Origin: Bacillus sp. FJAT-27251
GTDB taxonomy: Bacteria > Bacillota > Bacilli > Bacillales > Cytobacillaceae
Direction of reading: 5' to 3'
Assembly: GCF_001273925.1 (NCBI RefSeq)
Contig: NZ_LIGG01000001.1
Coordinates: forward strand, 3,812,659 to 3,866,271
DNA: 53,613 nucleotides
This document shows positions 43,215 through 52,498 of this stretch, piece by piece. Both the position numbers and the translations under genes were made by a program. Below the pieces are notes generated by a model. It was not told the origin of the DNA. It made no database searches and was given only the letters and a program-made list of their open reading frames with translations. Numbering within the stretch: the first letter of the stretch is position 1; each line of letters opens with the position of its first letter.

Positions 43215-43646
43215 TTGCGAGAAAAAGACCTTTTTAAACTCATTCATATGATTGATAAAATCAATAATGAAAATATTATCAAGTTCACAAAAGCCTTTCC
43301 CTACCCTCTGGGGATTTCTCCGATTCTTGTTTTATCGGATTTAAAAACAAACGGGGTACAAAAGCAAGTGGATTTAGCCGACAAACTCGGCTATACAAAA
43401 GGGGCCATGACCAATATCGCTGCAAAGCTCCTTGATTTGGGGCTTGCTGAAAAAGTATTTGACGAAACAGACCGCCGCGTCATTCAACTGCAGATTACCC
43501 CGTCCGGTGAAAAAGCACTCTCAGAAGCACAGGCGATTGGAAGAACCTTATTCATGGAGCATTTTGAGGCCTTAAATGAAGAAGAAATCAATCAGTATTT
43601 TAAAATTCAGGAAAAGCTTTTAAAACATATTAAAGACCGTAAATAA
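43215..43646 (+). CDS. MarR-family transcriptional regulator
   Basis: A 143-residue winged-helix protein; the recognition region is VDLADKLGYTKGAMTNIAAK and the wing LGLAEKVFDETDRRVIQLQIT. TTG start 8 bases after aaggag. It is followed after 22 bases by an SDR gene with which it should form an operon, and is preceded by two palindromes that suggest autoregulation. The ligand is unknown, possibly the substrate of the SDR. Confidence 0.9.
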   Translation: MREKDLFKLIHMIDKINNENIIKFTKAFPYPLGISPILVLSDLKTNGVQKQVDLADKLGYTKGAMTNIAAKLLDLGLAEKVFDETDRRVIQLQITPSGEKALSEAQAIGRTLFMEHFEALNEEEINQYFKIQEKLLKHIKDRK

Positions 43647-43668
43647 AAACCCATCAGGAGGAATTTAC

Positions 43669-44403
43669 ATGAGCAGATTAGCTGGTAAAGTGGCGATTAT
43701 TACAGGTGGAGCACGCGGAATGGGAGCAAGTCACGCCCGGTTGTTTGTCAAAGAAGGAGCGAAGGTTGTGATTGCGGATATTCTTGAAGAAGAAGGACTA
43801 GCCCTCGCCGCCGAACTGGGAGAGAATGCAAAGTTTACGAAACTGGATGTCACTAATAAAGCAAACTGGGAGCAAGCTGTAGCTTTGGCAGAAGAAACAT
43901 TCGGTCCAGTAAATGTCTTGGTGAACAACGCCGGGATTACGATAAATAAATCCATAGAGGAATTGACTCTGGAAGAGTACAAACGCATTGTTGATATTAA
44001 CCAAGTATCGGTATTCCTGGGTATGAAGGCGATCATCCCGTCGATGAAAGAAGCAAAAGGCGGTTCGATTGTGAATATCTCTTCGATGAACGGTCTAGTC
44101 GGTGGTGCCATTGGCTATACCGATACAAAATTCGCTGTTAGAGGCATGACCAAAGCAGCGGCTCTGGGATTGGCTCACTATGGCATTCGTGTAAATTCCG
44201 TACACCCAGGCGTCATCGAAACACCCATGATTGTCCAAGAAGAAACAAAAGACGCTGTCAATGAATTTGCCAAATACATTCCAAATGGCCGTGTTGCAAA
44301 GCCTGAAGAAGTATCCAGCCTCGTCATGTTCCTGGCTTCAGACGAATCCAGCTACAGCACAGGAGCAGAGTTCGTTGTAGATGGCGGTATGACAGCTAGA
44401 TAA
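43669..44403 (+). CDS. SDR-family NAD(P)-dependent oxidoreductase
   Basis: A 244-residue classical SDR: ITGGARGMGASHARLF, NNAGITINKS, catalytic Ser in NISSMNGLVG and YTDTKFAVRG (YxxxK), ending TGAEFVVDGGMTAR. It resembles 3-alpha(20-beta)-hydroxysteroid and glucose 1-dehydrogenase-type enzymes. ATG after aggaggaatttac. It is regulated with the MarR gene and followed by a strong terminator. Substrate not identifiable. Confidence 0.9.
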   Translation: MSRLAGKVAIITGGARGMGASHARLFVKEGAKVVIADILEEEGLALAAELGENAKFTKLDVTNKANWEQAVALAEETFGPVNVLVNNAGITINKSIEELTLEEYKRIVDINQVSVFLGMKAIIPSMKEAKGGSIVNISSMNGLVGGAIGYTDTKFAVRGMTKAAALGLAHYGIRVNSVHPGVIETPMIVQEETKDAVNEFAKYIPNGRVAKPEEVSSLVMFLASDESSYSTGAEFVVDGGMTAR

Positions 44404-44445
44404 ACAAAGATCACCTCACTCCCCTTGTGGGAAAAGGGAATAACG

Positions 44446-44484
44446 AAGGCTTGAACCCAGGAATTACCGGGTTCAAGCCTTTTG
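44446..44484 (+). terminator. Rho-independent terminator after the MarR-SDR operon
   Basis: A perfect 13-bp stem aaggcttgaaccc / gggttcaagcctt with a 10-base loop and T-run (tttt). Confidence 0.9.
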
Positions 44485-44560
44485 TACTCTTTAAGATCTC
44501 CCGGCTGAAAATCAAAGCCGTGCAAATCGCTTCTGGCAGGTTCTACAATATTTTTTCTGA

Positions 44561-44836
44561 TTATAGGGTATCCTTTTGGCGCTTCCAAACGGCATACTCT
44601 CTCGGCATGCACACTCCACACGGTCTAAAGCCAGCTTCGATCGCCGTTGCCTCATCCGCAAAGAACACTCTTTGTGTCACATAACCGCCCTTGGCGATTG
44701 CCCTAAGAGCGGCAGGACAATCCAGGCGGCCATAAATCTTTCCCTTCCTGTGACCGCCAATTATGCCGGGAGTGCTGCTCTCATAGACTTTCCTGTCAGG
44801 TCCAAGAAGCTTATAGGTTTTCGTTCCTTCGCCCAT
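44561..44836 (-). CDS. Ada-type metal-binding-domain protein (91 aa)
   Basis: A 91-residue protein whose second half resembles the Ada zinc-binding domain: RLDCPAALRAIAKGGYVTQ, then VFFADEATAIEAGFRPCGVC. In Ada this domain's Cys repairs methylphosphotriesters; here one of the usual Cys residues may be missing and no DNA-binding helix-turn-helix is attached, so it is a standalone domain of uncertain function. ATG after agggggaaaattt. It follows the DUF4145-like gene by 20 bases on the same strand and is probably co-transcribed. Confidence 0.8.
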   Translation of the reverse strand: MGEGTKTYKLLGPDRKVYESSTPGIIGGHRKGKIYGRLDCPAALRAIAKGGYVTQRVFFADEATAIEAGFRPCGVCMPREYAVWKRQKDTL

Positions 44837-44856
44837 AAATTTTCCCCCTATTTACT

Positions 44857-46395
44857 TTAGTTTTCTTTCAACAAAGGAATCTCCACTTGAACTCCAAGAC
44901 GTTTCAGAATCTTACCTAATGTCTCCAGCCCGGACCGCGGGTTGATTTTCGTTTCAAGGTAGTAGGTATCACCCGTTATGCTGGAATGATAGGTATGTAC
45001 CTGGGCAAAAGGCTTGTAATCTGTATGAACAGGTTCCATTGCGATGGCATAGCGTTTTCCTGTATCTGTTGAGCCAAGGATGATCCCTTCTTCGACCATT
45101 TGATGCAAAGGCAGGGAATTCTCTTCGATCCAGATGAGCGCTTCTTTCCAAATGGAAGGAACACTCTCCCCGCGAATGACGGTTTTCTTATCTCCAAGCT
45201 GTACATTAATATAGAGGGATTCCCACTTTTTGTAGCTGCTCTTTTTCTCGGGTAAAAGTTCATCCTCAGCCATACCATTTCGTACCGCCTTGCTCTTAAG
45301 CTGGTGAAACAGCTTTTCCACTATACCAATCCCGACTTTATCGTATTTAGCCAGGATCACCAGTTCCTTGGGAAGCTGGCCAACACTTTCTATTTGGTCT
45401 TCATTCATCTGTCTTAAAAGATTTGGGATTCCGGTAAACTCATCTGCTGTGAGCGGAAGCCTGGATAGCTCTTCTGTCACGACAATATAGTCGGCTTTGA
45501 AAAAGAAAAAAAGGTCCCCTGGCCGTTTTAGAGTTAGCGTTCGGCGCTGTTTTTCCTCTTCAATGAAGGTCCTTAGTTCATTAAAAAAGGTTTCGTCATT
45601 CTTTTCGGTGTATCGTTTTACATGATGGTGGAGGCCTTCCAGATTCGAAGGCAGCTCACTCATAATCCTTGCTTCCTGTTCGGCGCCAAGTCTGATCAGG
45701 AAGGTCTCGGACTTGTCAAACCGCTGCGGAAGCAAAAACGCATCGCGAAGGAAATACGGAACCTCCAGCTTCTGATCCTTATATATGAGAGTACGAATCG
45801 CAGTAAAGCCCGGGATATCCTGCACTTCTTCTGCCGGCTCAGCTGTGAGTGCAACGGCAGCTTCGTCAAAAGCCGTACTGTTCTCCTGCTTTTGCACTGG
45901 GTTTCTGAGCAGCTCTTCAAACCCTTTAAACCTAATTTCCAGCTCGGTCATATCAAATGCTTTTTCAACTAGCGGTGATGGGTCCTGATACTCAGGAACT
46001 GTGACGTCCACCGGGCCGTACACTTCCACATACCATCTGACAACCGTGTACAGCGCTTCCCAGGCAAGCAAAGCCTCTGAATAGCGGAATACCCTGGCAT
46101 CATGGGCCGCCCGGTTTCCTGCCTTCCTTATCTCATGTAGCGCATCCCGAATCTCGGGAATCAAAAATCCTCTCTCATTCAACAAATCAAGCCGATCCTT
46201 CAAATTCATCCGCGGCTCTTCGGCTATTCCTTCCCTTATGAAAACCTGCTGCAAAATATTTTCAATAAACACCCTGGAGTGTGTCAGCATCGTTCTCGGG
46301 CTGGTAAAAATACTGTGCTCCAGCTCTTTGGCAAGCAAGGCCAATTCTTTTGATACTGGTTCCAGGAATTTGTAAAAGTATGTATTGCTGTTCAT
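44857..46395 (-). CDS. DUF4145-domain protein, unknown function
   Basis: A 512-residue protein whose N-terminal 130 residues (FIENILQQVFIREGI, LNERGFLIPEIRDALHEIRK, AGNRAAHDARVF) match DUF4145, a HEPN-like domain common next to nuclease or helicase domains in restriction and defence proteins. The remaining sequence has no motif I can name; the last 60 residues (YYLETKINPRSGLETLGKIL) look like a separate domain. ATG after aaggggggatatcg. A degenerate copy of residues about 290-325 lies at 53305. A defence or nucleic-acid role is possible but inferred from the domain only. Confidence 0.75.
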   Translation of the reverse strand: MNSNTYFYKFLEPVSKELALLAKELEHSIFTSPRTMLTHSRVFIENILQQVFIREGIAEEPRMNLKDRLDLLNERGFLIPEIRDALHEIRKAGNRAAHDARVFRYSEALLAWEALYTVVRWYVEVYGPVDVTVPEYQDPSPLVEKAFDMTELEIRFKGFEELLRNPVQKQENSTAFDEAAVALTAEPAEEVQDIPGFTAIRTLIYKDQKLEVPYFLRDAFLLPQRFDKSETFLIRLGAEQEARIMSELPSNLEGLHHHVKRYTEKNDETFFNELRTFIEEEKQRRTLTLKRPGDLFFFFKADYIVVTEELSRLPLTADEFTGIPNLLRQMNEDQIESVGQLPKELVILAKYDKVGIGIVEKLFHQLKSKAVRNGMAEDELLPEKKSSYKKWESLYINVQLGDKKTVIRGESVPSIWKEALIWIEENSLPLHQMVEEGIILGSTDTGKRYAIAMEPVHTDYKPFAQVHTYHSSITGDTYYLETKINPRSGLETLGKILKRLGVQVEIPLLKEN

Positions 46396-46610
46396 CGATA
46401 TCCCCCCTTTTTTATCTATTATTATACGTGACTTAGACCCCGTTTCGTCATTAAAACTGGTTAACGATTTTATTGTGGTACCTTTTCTTCCTCATCCCTT
46501 CTCATTTTAATAGGATATAAGAAAATAGCGACCCTTCATTGATAAAGCATCGCACGCACCTGTTGCATAAATATAGTAGGTTATTAGGGTTCCAGATTGG
46601 TTTCTTTCGA

Positions 46611-46826
46611 TTAGATTCTTTCCAAAGAAGGCCTTTTCCCACCCCATGGCGGTATCCTTGATGGAGAATCAATTGCTTGGTTAATTGACTGTATAAACAC
46701 AATAGGAACACCTCGTAAAAATACAATAAAAAAAGGTAGAAGGATAGTGAGGTCACTAATCGATCTACCCGTTGCTTCCAGCGTGAGATGCATAATCTGC
46801 TCATTACTCTTGTCTATCTTAGCCAT
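46611..46826 (-). CDS. small membrane-protein ORF overlapping the SagB-type gene (71 aa)
   Basis: Seventy-one residues starting at an ATG that overlaps the dehydrogenase stop codon (ATGGCTAA) after aggaagtttga. One hydrophobic stretch (about 24-48, LTILLPFFIVFLRGVPIVFI) could span the membrane, and the ends are charged. I recognise no family. Its position as last gene of the TOMM cluster makes it a candidate immunity or accessory protein, but it could be a spurious or truncated frame. Confidence 0.5.
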   Translation of the reverse strand: MAKIDKSNEQIMHLTLEATGRSISDLTILLPFFIVFLRGVPIVFIQSINQAIDSPSRIPPWGGKRPSLERI

Positions 46827-48390
46827 TCAAACTTCCTTTTAACCAGACGCGGGGATGATATGGACCGACTGGGATGTGGATAAGGCTTGTTTTCCCTATC
46901 GAATTGACTCCGTAAAGTTCATCACTTTGGTTCGAGTCGAATCCTAATAATGGGTGTCCCCCTAACTCCAGGGCACATGCTGTCAAGAGCAGCCTTTGCA
47001 CGAGTATACCTGCTTCCATCTGTTGAATTCTGTATCCTCTATAGCCCAGTTCCTTTTTGTAGTGGTCCTTGTCTCCAACAACATGCAGACAGAGTGGAAC
47101 TTGAAACAGATTTACAATAGGCATTGTTAAACAATTTTGCATATACTCCCGGAAATCCCCCGTAGATATTCTCCGAAGTGCATGTGCACCTTTGTCATAG
47201 GCGTAAGCACCATCTTTAACACCTTCCACGTTATAAAAAGTGCCATACAAGTTTAAACCAGTATCATGATTTCCCTGGGTATTGTCAAAGTCTTTTTGAT
47301 ATGAAAATGAAAAAGTCTCATTTAACAAAGTGGACACTGTTGTTTGACTGACTTTCCCCATCATAAAATCAATATCAGGAGAATGCCTTTCTCTGCAGAC
47401 GGATGCTAAATCGTATGACATTGCCTCCGTATATGGCAGAAAGATTAACTCTTTACCTAATGCATTGTTAAGTGGATCATCTTTTTTTATGTTCACAAAT
47501 GAATGTGTTGCTTCCAACATCGAGGCTTCATTGATCTCTTTCAGCACTGGGTAATCAATAACTCTCTTTGAACGGTTATATGTTACATGCTTGAGCAGCG
47601 GGACTTCCCTTGACAATTCCGTTGCAGAAATATTTTTTTCTATATTAAATTGGTCAACATTGTAAATAGATAATGGGATCACAGCATATACACTTTCATC
47701 CCGTTCAGATAGCCCAAGCAAGTGATTGATCGAACGATCTAGAAATTGGTAACATACCCGTGTTGAGAACCCCATCCTATCCGCCACTTCCAACGATTGC
47801 CCAATTAGCACGCCTGCATCTAACCCTTGTAACCTGTAAGAGAAATTATGGTATTTATAAAAATTTTTCCAAAAAACCGTCGATATAAAAACAGTGCAAA
47901 AACAATCTGAAAGATTATAACGATTTCCAAGACTTCTGGATAGATAGGAATCGTAGTTGCCTTCTCGCAGCAATATAAGGCGATGGTGTGCAACATCGTA
48001 GTGGTAAACTCCCTCTGGTACATCCGCCAACTTTAAGTACACATATAATTCATTGGGATACAACGCTCCACCAGAGGGAACAAATCTGCGAAACAACTGG
48101 ACGTAGCTTGCAGCAGGTTTTTCCTCGGTGCCCTCCTTGAAAGGAACTTGAGAGTATCGAGTAAGACCATATACATACCATAAGTAATGACCAAACTCCT
48201 TTAGACTTGGTATTAAATGAACTTCTCTCCCTTTGAGGGTTAACGGTACATCTGCGGTAAGTGGAATTTCTGGTAAGCCACGGTACAGTTTATAGGGAAG
48301 TGGTGCGTCTTCCCAATCCGGTTGCCAATCCGGCGAAAGAAGTTTATCAGTGTCAAAATGCAGATTGTATAGGAATGTATCTAGTTCCAA
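46819..48390 (-). CDS. SagB-type FMN-dependent dehydrogenase (TOMM/azole biosynthesis), duplicated domain
   Basis: A 523-residue protein made of two nitroreductase-like halves. The first (about 60-260) has FVPSGGALYPNELYVYLKLA and AGVLIGQSLEVADRMGF; the second (about 320-515) has QQMEAGILVQRLLLTACALE and GHPLLGFDSNQSDELYGV. SagB enzymes oxidise azolines to azoles in thiazole/oxazole-modified peptides, using FMN. TTG start after aggagggtttcagg; 24 bases after the YcaO gene. The double-domain form occurs in TOMM clusters where one copy may be structural. Confidence 0.88.
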   Translation of the reverse strand: MELDTFLYNLHFDTDKLLSPDWQPDWEDAPLPYKLYRGLPEIPLTADVPLTLKGREVHLIPSLKEFGHYLWYVYGLTRYSQVPFKEGTEEKPAASYVQLFRRFVPSGGALYPNELYVYLKLADVPEGVYHYDVAHHRLILLREGNYDSYLSRSLGNRYNLSDCFCTVFISTVFWKNFYKYHNFSYRLQGLDAGVLIGQSLEVADRMGFSTRVCYQFLDRSINHLLGLSERDESVYAVIPLSIYNVDQFNIEKNISATELSREVPLLKHVTYNRSKRVIDYPVLKEINEASMLEATHSFVNIKKDDPLNNALGKELIFLPYTEAMSYDLASVCRERHSPDIDFMMGKVSQTTVSTLLNETFSFSYQKDFDNTQGNHDTGLNLYGTFYNVEGVKDGAYAYDKGAHALRRISTGDFREYMQNCLTMPIVNLFQVPLCLHVVGDKDHYKKELGYRGYRIQQMEAGILVQRLLLTACALELGGHPLLGFDSNQSDELYGVNSIGKTSLIHIPVGPYHPRVWLKGSLNG

Positions 48391-48414
48391 CCTGAAACCC
48401 TCCTACTCTTGCTG

Positions 48415-50352
48415 TTATGGAAAAGGATGGGGATGTGGATTCAACTGTTCATAGGTTAACGGTTGCTTTTTAAACCCGAGTTCCACAGGGACGTTGAGCA
48501 CCCGGTCAAGACCTCTTATACGTGTAAGGTGATGTCCAAATGTCATTGGAAGCATTCCAGGAATCAATACCTTTACACAAAATAAGCTGTTCCTTTCGGT
48601 TATAGGTGTTGTTTGGTCAACCACAATGACTTCCAGGTCCAACTTTCGGAACCTATTTAGAATATCCTCAACATCATCCTTCAAATCAGCATTCACCCGT
48701 GGACATTTAAATTCCTCATCAAATGTACGTAAGGGACGATTTTCATCCAATAAAAAACGTAAATTCTCTTCTGCTTCTTTCAGCCCGTATAGCATGCCAT
48801 GGTCCTCCATGGTACGTACAGCAAACGGATTCTGTAACATTTCTTCATATTTCTGTCGATTTTTGTCTAAGGTTTCGCCATGCCTAAACATTCCTGCAAG
48901 CTCGTAAACCGCACTTTTTACTGCCTTTACAGGATCAGGATTAGCTCCTGCTGCACAAATGAGGTTTGCACCCTTAGATTTTCTGTTTTTTGCCACTGCC
49001 CAAACGCACGGAATCTCATGTTCCATTGTCGCATTGTAAAAATGCAGGTCATACCCAGCGACTTCACGAACCCGGCTAACCATCAACTGCAATTCTTTAT
49101 CGTTCGCAGAACTAAGGTCAAGGCGGGGAAGTGGGAGTTGTGCATACCAGGTTAATAAGAATGAGTCTCGCTCAACGACCTCCATAATGGCATGGAAAAT
49201 GGCCTCCTCTAAACTCCCTCCCAATGCACAGCCGTTGGAAGTCTCATAAACAAATCCTTCTCCATACCCCAAACTGTAATAGGCCAGTAACTCCGGAACC
49301 AGAATAGGGCGTTCTTGTAAAAATGAATATCCCCAGACCCAATTCATTGGTTGATCAGGATGAAATGGTTTAAATGGAAATTGTGGCTTTGCATACTGTT
49401 CCTCCTCATGCAAGCCTACCTTTGCAGGATTTAATGCTTTATCCCCCAAATTGTGATAGCTATCACAAATTACCTTCCTTTTGCCTCGAGGTTCGATTCC
49501 ACAATATCTCTCCAAACCCTCTAAAATAGCAGTTAGCTCACTCAATTCATAAGAATTAGATCTACCTGCTACTCCCTCGTCCCCAACAAACAACGGCATG
49601 TTCACTAAAACGTCAGCGAACGGCAGCCTGAAATCCTGCATTTTCCCGTTCATGATACCAGTACGATAATCCAGATAATCTTTGACTAGCACGTTTTTTA
49701 ATTCATCCATCGAACGGCATCGGTAACCAGCAGGATTCAATTTAGGGCTAGGTTCTAACTTGATGCAAGCCAATTCAGATGTGTCTTTAGGTATTTGACT
49801 GCATATAGGGCACAACGAATCTGGCAAGAAAAAGTGGCTGGAGATCGTTAACATTTTCAGATTTGTAATGAACACCCGTTCTCCTAAGCAGCTTTGTTCT
49901 CCTTGAAGAATCTTCATCACTTCGTTGCTAATCAAGATTGCCATTTGCGATAGTCCGGTTCGTGATACCCATGCATCACGAAGTAAATCTTCTCCTGCTG
50001 CCATTTTCATCCGAAGCCCCAACATTTCTTGACGATCAGGTCCAGCTAACATAAGTCGCATGTCAGCACATTGAGTACATCCCGGTACATCAGGTCGTAC
50101 AAATGGACCAATGATTCCCTCACCAAACGAAACGAAACCTCGAAGCCATGGAATACCTAGGCCCCTTAACCTCTCTTCGGCTTTTTGATGAACGTGTGGT
50201 TTCCAGGTATCGTGCAGAACTAGAACTAATTCTGTATTTTCGGGAACCTCTTCAAGAATGCTTTGGCGCCTAACAATATAGTTTGGGGACAATTGATCAT
50301 AGACATATTCCGCTAATAGACCCTCACCATCTATAAGTATATAAGCAGCCAT
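48415..50352 (-). CDS. YcaO-type azoline cyclodehydratase with N-terminal peptide-binding region
   Basis: A 645-residue protein. The N-terminal part (about 1-200) has zinc-type CTQCADMR and CPICSQIP motifs and an E1-like region found in TOMM leader-binding proteins. The C-terminal YcaO domain has GGSLEEAIFHAIMEVVERDS, its ATP/Mg-binding signature, and ends NPHPHPFP, matching the C-terminal PxPxP motif needed for azoline-forming YcaO activity. It uses ATP to cyclise Cys and Ser/Thr residues of the precursor. Starts on the stop codon of the upstream gene (TAATG). Confidence 0.92.
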   Translation of the reverse strand: MAAYILIDGEGLLAEYVYDQLSPNYIVRRQSILEEVPENTELVLVLHDTWKPHVHQKAEERLRGLGIPWLRGFVSFGEGIIGPFVRPDVPGCTQCADMRLMLAGPDRQEMLGLRMKMAAGEDLLRDAWVSRTGLSQMAILISNEVMKILQGEQSCLGERVFITNLKMLTISSHFFLPDSLCPICSQIPKDTSELACIKLEPSPKLNPAGYRCRSMDELKNVLVKDYLDYRTGIMNGKMQDFRLPFADVLVNMPLFVGDEGVAGRSNSYELSELTAILEGLERYCGIEPRGKRKVICDSYHNLGDKALNPAKVGLHEEEQYAKPQFPFKPFHPDQPMNWVWGYSFLQERPILVPELLAYYSLGYGEGFVYETSNGCALGGSLEEAIFHAIMEVVERDSFLLTWYAQLPLPRLDLSSANDKELQLMVSRVREVAGYDLHFYNATMEHEIPCVWAVAKNRKSKGANLICAAGANPDPVKAVKSAVYELAGMFRHGETLDKNRQKYEEMLQNPFAVRTMEDHGMLYGLKEAEENLRFLLDENRPLRTFDEEFKCPRVNADLKDDVEDILNRFRKLDLEVIVVDQTTPITERNSLFCVKVLIPGMLPMTFGHHLTRIRGLDRVLNVPVELGFKKQPLTYEQLNPHPHPFP

Positions 50353-52313
50353 TAGGATCCCCCCTCTTGAACCTGAACACCAAACACCCCTGCCAGCTCT
50401 TCCTTTAAAAAAGGCTCGAAGGCAAAGTCATAGATTACCAATCGCATGCGGTTCCGATTTAATACATGAATAGACGATTGTAATAGCTCCCGAGAGGTAA
50501 TTTCATCACAAGATGGGATATTCAGTTTGCTTTCGTTTTTTTCTAGAAAAACCACTGACTCCATCTCTTGCTTTACTGTAGGATTCACTTGGTTTTGAGC
50601 TTCCAAAAGCGCTTGTTCCAATGCATGACGTAATGCCAATGTTGTATTTAAACCTGCACTTTTGTACAAACGGCCATTCGACCTTACGCATGCCACAGGA
50701 AAACCTAGTACATCCTCTTTGAAACCAATTGTTAGAGCACCATTTAAGGTAGTCAGGGAATTAAAGTAAAATCTGCATCTCTTATCTTCTATGGCTCCCA
50801 ACTTAATACCATATACCGTACTCAGATGATCGACCTTTCTCTTTTTCAATTCTTCACCTAAATATGCTTGAAGACCTCTACAAACAGACTCTGCGATTGT
50901 TTCTCCAGCACCGATGCCTATAAATCCCTCAGGTATGTTCGCACCTACCTTATTCCTCTGATGTTCGAATCCCACATCGTGCAAATTTATCATTTGTGAA
51001 ACATACATTTCAATGCCCGTCAGCCCGGCCTCTTTTTTTGCTTCCTCATGTGTTAGTCCCGCACAAACAACTTCAGGCAGTAGCTCTGCGGGTCCCTCTG
51101 AACGGGAGTTAACGGCTTGAACATAGCACTGTGCAAGTGGAAGTTGGGGTAAATTCCGTTCCTCCCAGGTATGGAAAATTCCTATTTCTTCTGACGTTAA
51201 TCGACTGAAATACTCTAAGAGGTCACTCGATTGTTCATTTCTGTCCGTTTCCTGTTCAAAGCGTAAATCAAAATCTTCCACCTGTCTTAGAGTATCACGT
51301 GTAGGCGTACCTAATGGATGTGGGATGAAGTAAAGCCAGTCTCCTTCGAGGGTTTCAAGATCAAGCATGTAAATTTGATGACTCTCAATGGAATCTGCAA
51401 TCCCTGTAGCCCTTTTGAAAAATTCGAATACTGAAACATTTGCCAGAATCGATCCCGCTGTTGAAGAGAAGGATTGACGCGGTTGATCTTTTTTTAGTGC
51501 TGAGTGATGGATTCTGCGCCATGCGGACTCCCAGCTTCCATCTGAATCCGGTTGATTAAATGGACCAGTTAGCCCCACCTGGTCTAAATAGATGGATGGC
51601 ATAAATGCCTTCTTTTCTTGTTTGCAAACCAGATTAACATCCCTTAGTTCATTTATATTGCCATCCTGCGAGACGTATAGAATACAATCATAAGGCTGTA
51701 TTGCTTCTCTCCAGAAACTGCTCCCCGCGTCTTTATGAAAGGGTACATTCTTTATCTCGACTTCAGAATCGGTCTTACGGGCCTTTTGCACCAGTTCATT
51801 TAGCCTCTGCCAATTGGTAGGAATGGAATCTGTGACCATAACATTTATTTTGGGCAGACCTGATTCGATTAACGCGGAAACCAAGGAAACCATAAAGGGA
51901 CCAGAGCCAACAGCTAGAACTTTCGCCTGACGATATTCTTGAAAATGGTACGCACCAGATTCCATGAAATTCTCTATAAATTCAATTTGTGTAGCATACT
52001 TTTCAAGAACGTTTCGATTTAATTGATGAGGAGACTCTTTGCTTAGATCCCGTACAAAACCGTTGGTGTACAACGTTTCTCCTATTTCGTACACCCTGTC
52101 CCGATAAGTGGCCGTTAATCCCACTGTTAATTCTCCCAATGTAAGCTCACCATTTAACGAGGGAATTAGTTTTTCAATCCACTTATAAATTGTTTTACCT
52201 TCCATTCGTAATGTGCTTAAGTTGTTTCTAAAATACACACCGCCATGTGGATCTGGAAGAAAAAAAGTATCCCTTTTGACCTTCAGACGTGAGGACGAGT
52301 CTAGTTTTGTCAT
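50352..52313 (-). CDS. thiazole-containing bacteriocin maturation protein (ThiF-like)
   Basis: A 653-residue protein of the Bacillus family annotated as putative thiazole-containing bacteriocin maturation protein. An N-terminal winged-helix/leader-recognition region (FLPDPHGGVYFRNNLSTLRM) is followed by an E1/ThiF-like fold (KVLAVGSGPFMVSLVSALIE) lacking obvious Cys-type catalytic motifs, and a C-terminal YcaO-like half (EGFIGIGAGETIAESVCRG). It presumably acts as docking partner of the cyclodehydratase. ATG after aaggaggggctgt; first biosynthetic gene after the precursor. Confidence 0.87.
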   Translation of the reverse strand: MTKLDSSSRLKVKRDTFFLPDPHGGVYFRNNLSTLRMEGKTIYKWIEKLIPSLNGELTLGELTVGLTATYRDRVYEIGETLYTNGFVRDLSKESPHQLNRNVLEKYATQIEFIENFMESGAYHFQEYRQAKVLAVGSGPFMVSLVSALIESGLPKINVMVTDSIPTNWQRLNELVQKARKTDSEVEIKNVPFHKDAGSSFWREAIQPYDCILYVSQDGNINELRDVNLVCKQEKKAFMPSIYLDQVGLTGPFNQPDSDGSWESAWRRIHHSALKKDQPRQSFSSTAGSILANVSVFEFFKRATGIADSIESHQIYMLDLETLEGDWLYFIPHPLGTPTRDTLRQVEDFDLRFEQETDRNEQSSDLLEYFSRLTSEEIGIFHTWEERNLPQLPLAQCYVQAVNSRSEGPAELLPEVVCAGLTHEEAKKEAGLTGIEMYVSQMINLHDVGFEHQRNKVGANIPEGFIGIGAGETIAESVCRGLQAYLGEELKKRKVDHLSTVYGIKLGAIEDKRCRFYFNSLTTLNGALTIGFKEDVLGFPVACVRSNGRLYKSAGLNTTLALRHALEQALLEAQNQVNPTVKQEMESVVFLEKNESKLNIPSCDEITSRELLQSSIHVLNRNRMRLVIYDFAFEPFLKEELAGVFGVQVQEGGS

Positions 52314-52396
52314 ACAGCCCCTCCTTATTCATAATCATATAAATATGCATTATTAGTTTATGTACGATTTTTTGTCCAATATGATAAACAATAAAG

Positions 52397-52430
52397 AAGT
52401 GCCCCTGCGACAAATAACGCAAGGGCACTT
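52397..52430 (-). terminator. Attenuator-like hairpin between precursor and biosynthetic genes
   Basis: Stem aagtgcccctgcg / cgcaagggcactt (one mismatch) with an 8-base loop; on the minus strand followed by ctttattgttt, a weak T-run. It lies between the precursor stop (52499) and the maturation gene (52313), so it probably ends most precursor transcripts and lets fewer reach the enzymes. Confidence 0.7.
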
Positions 52431-52498
52431 TTGATTTACAAATTAATTTTTCCTTTAGGAATTTATCCGGCTCCAAACAGCTCAAACGGCCAAAAGAA

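Noticed and set aside
46502..46804. 100-residue minus-strand ORF in another frame beside the TOMM cluster
   Set aside because: No ribosome site, overlaps the better supported 46611-46826 frame, and shows no recognisable domain.
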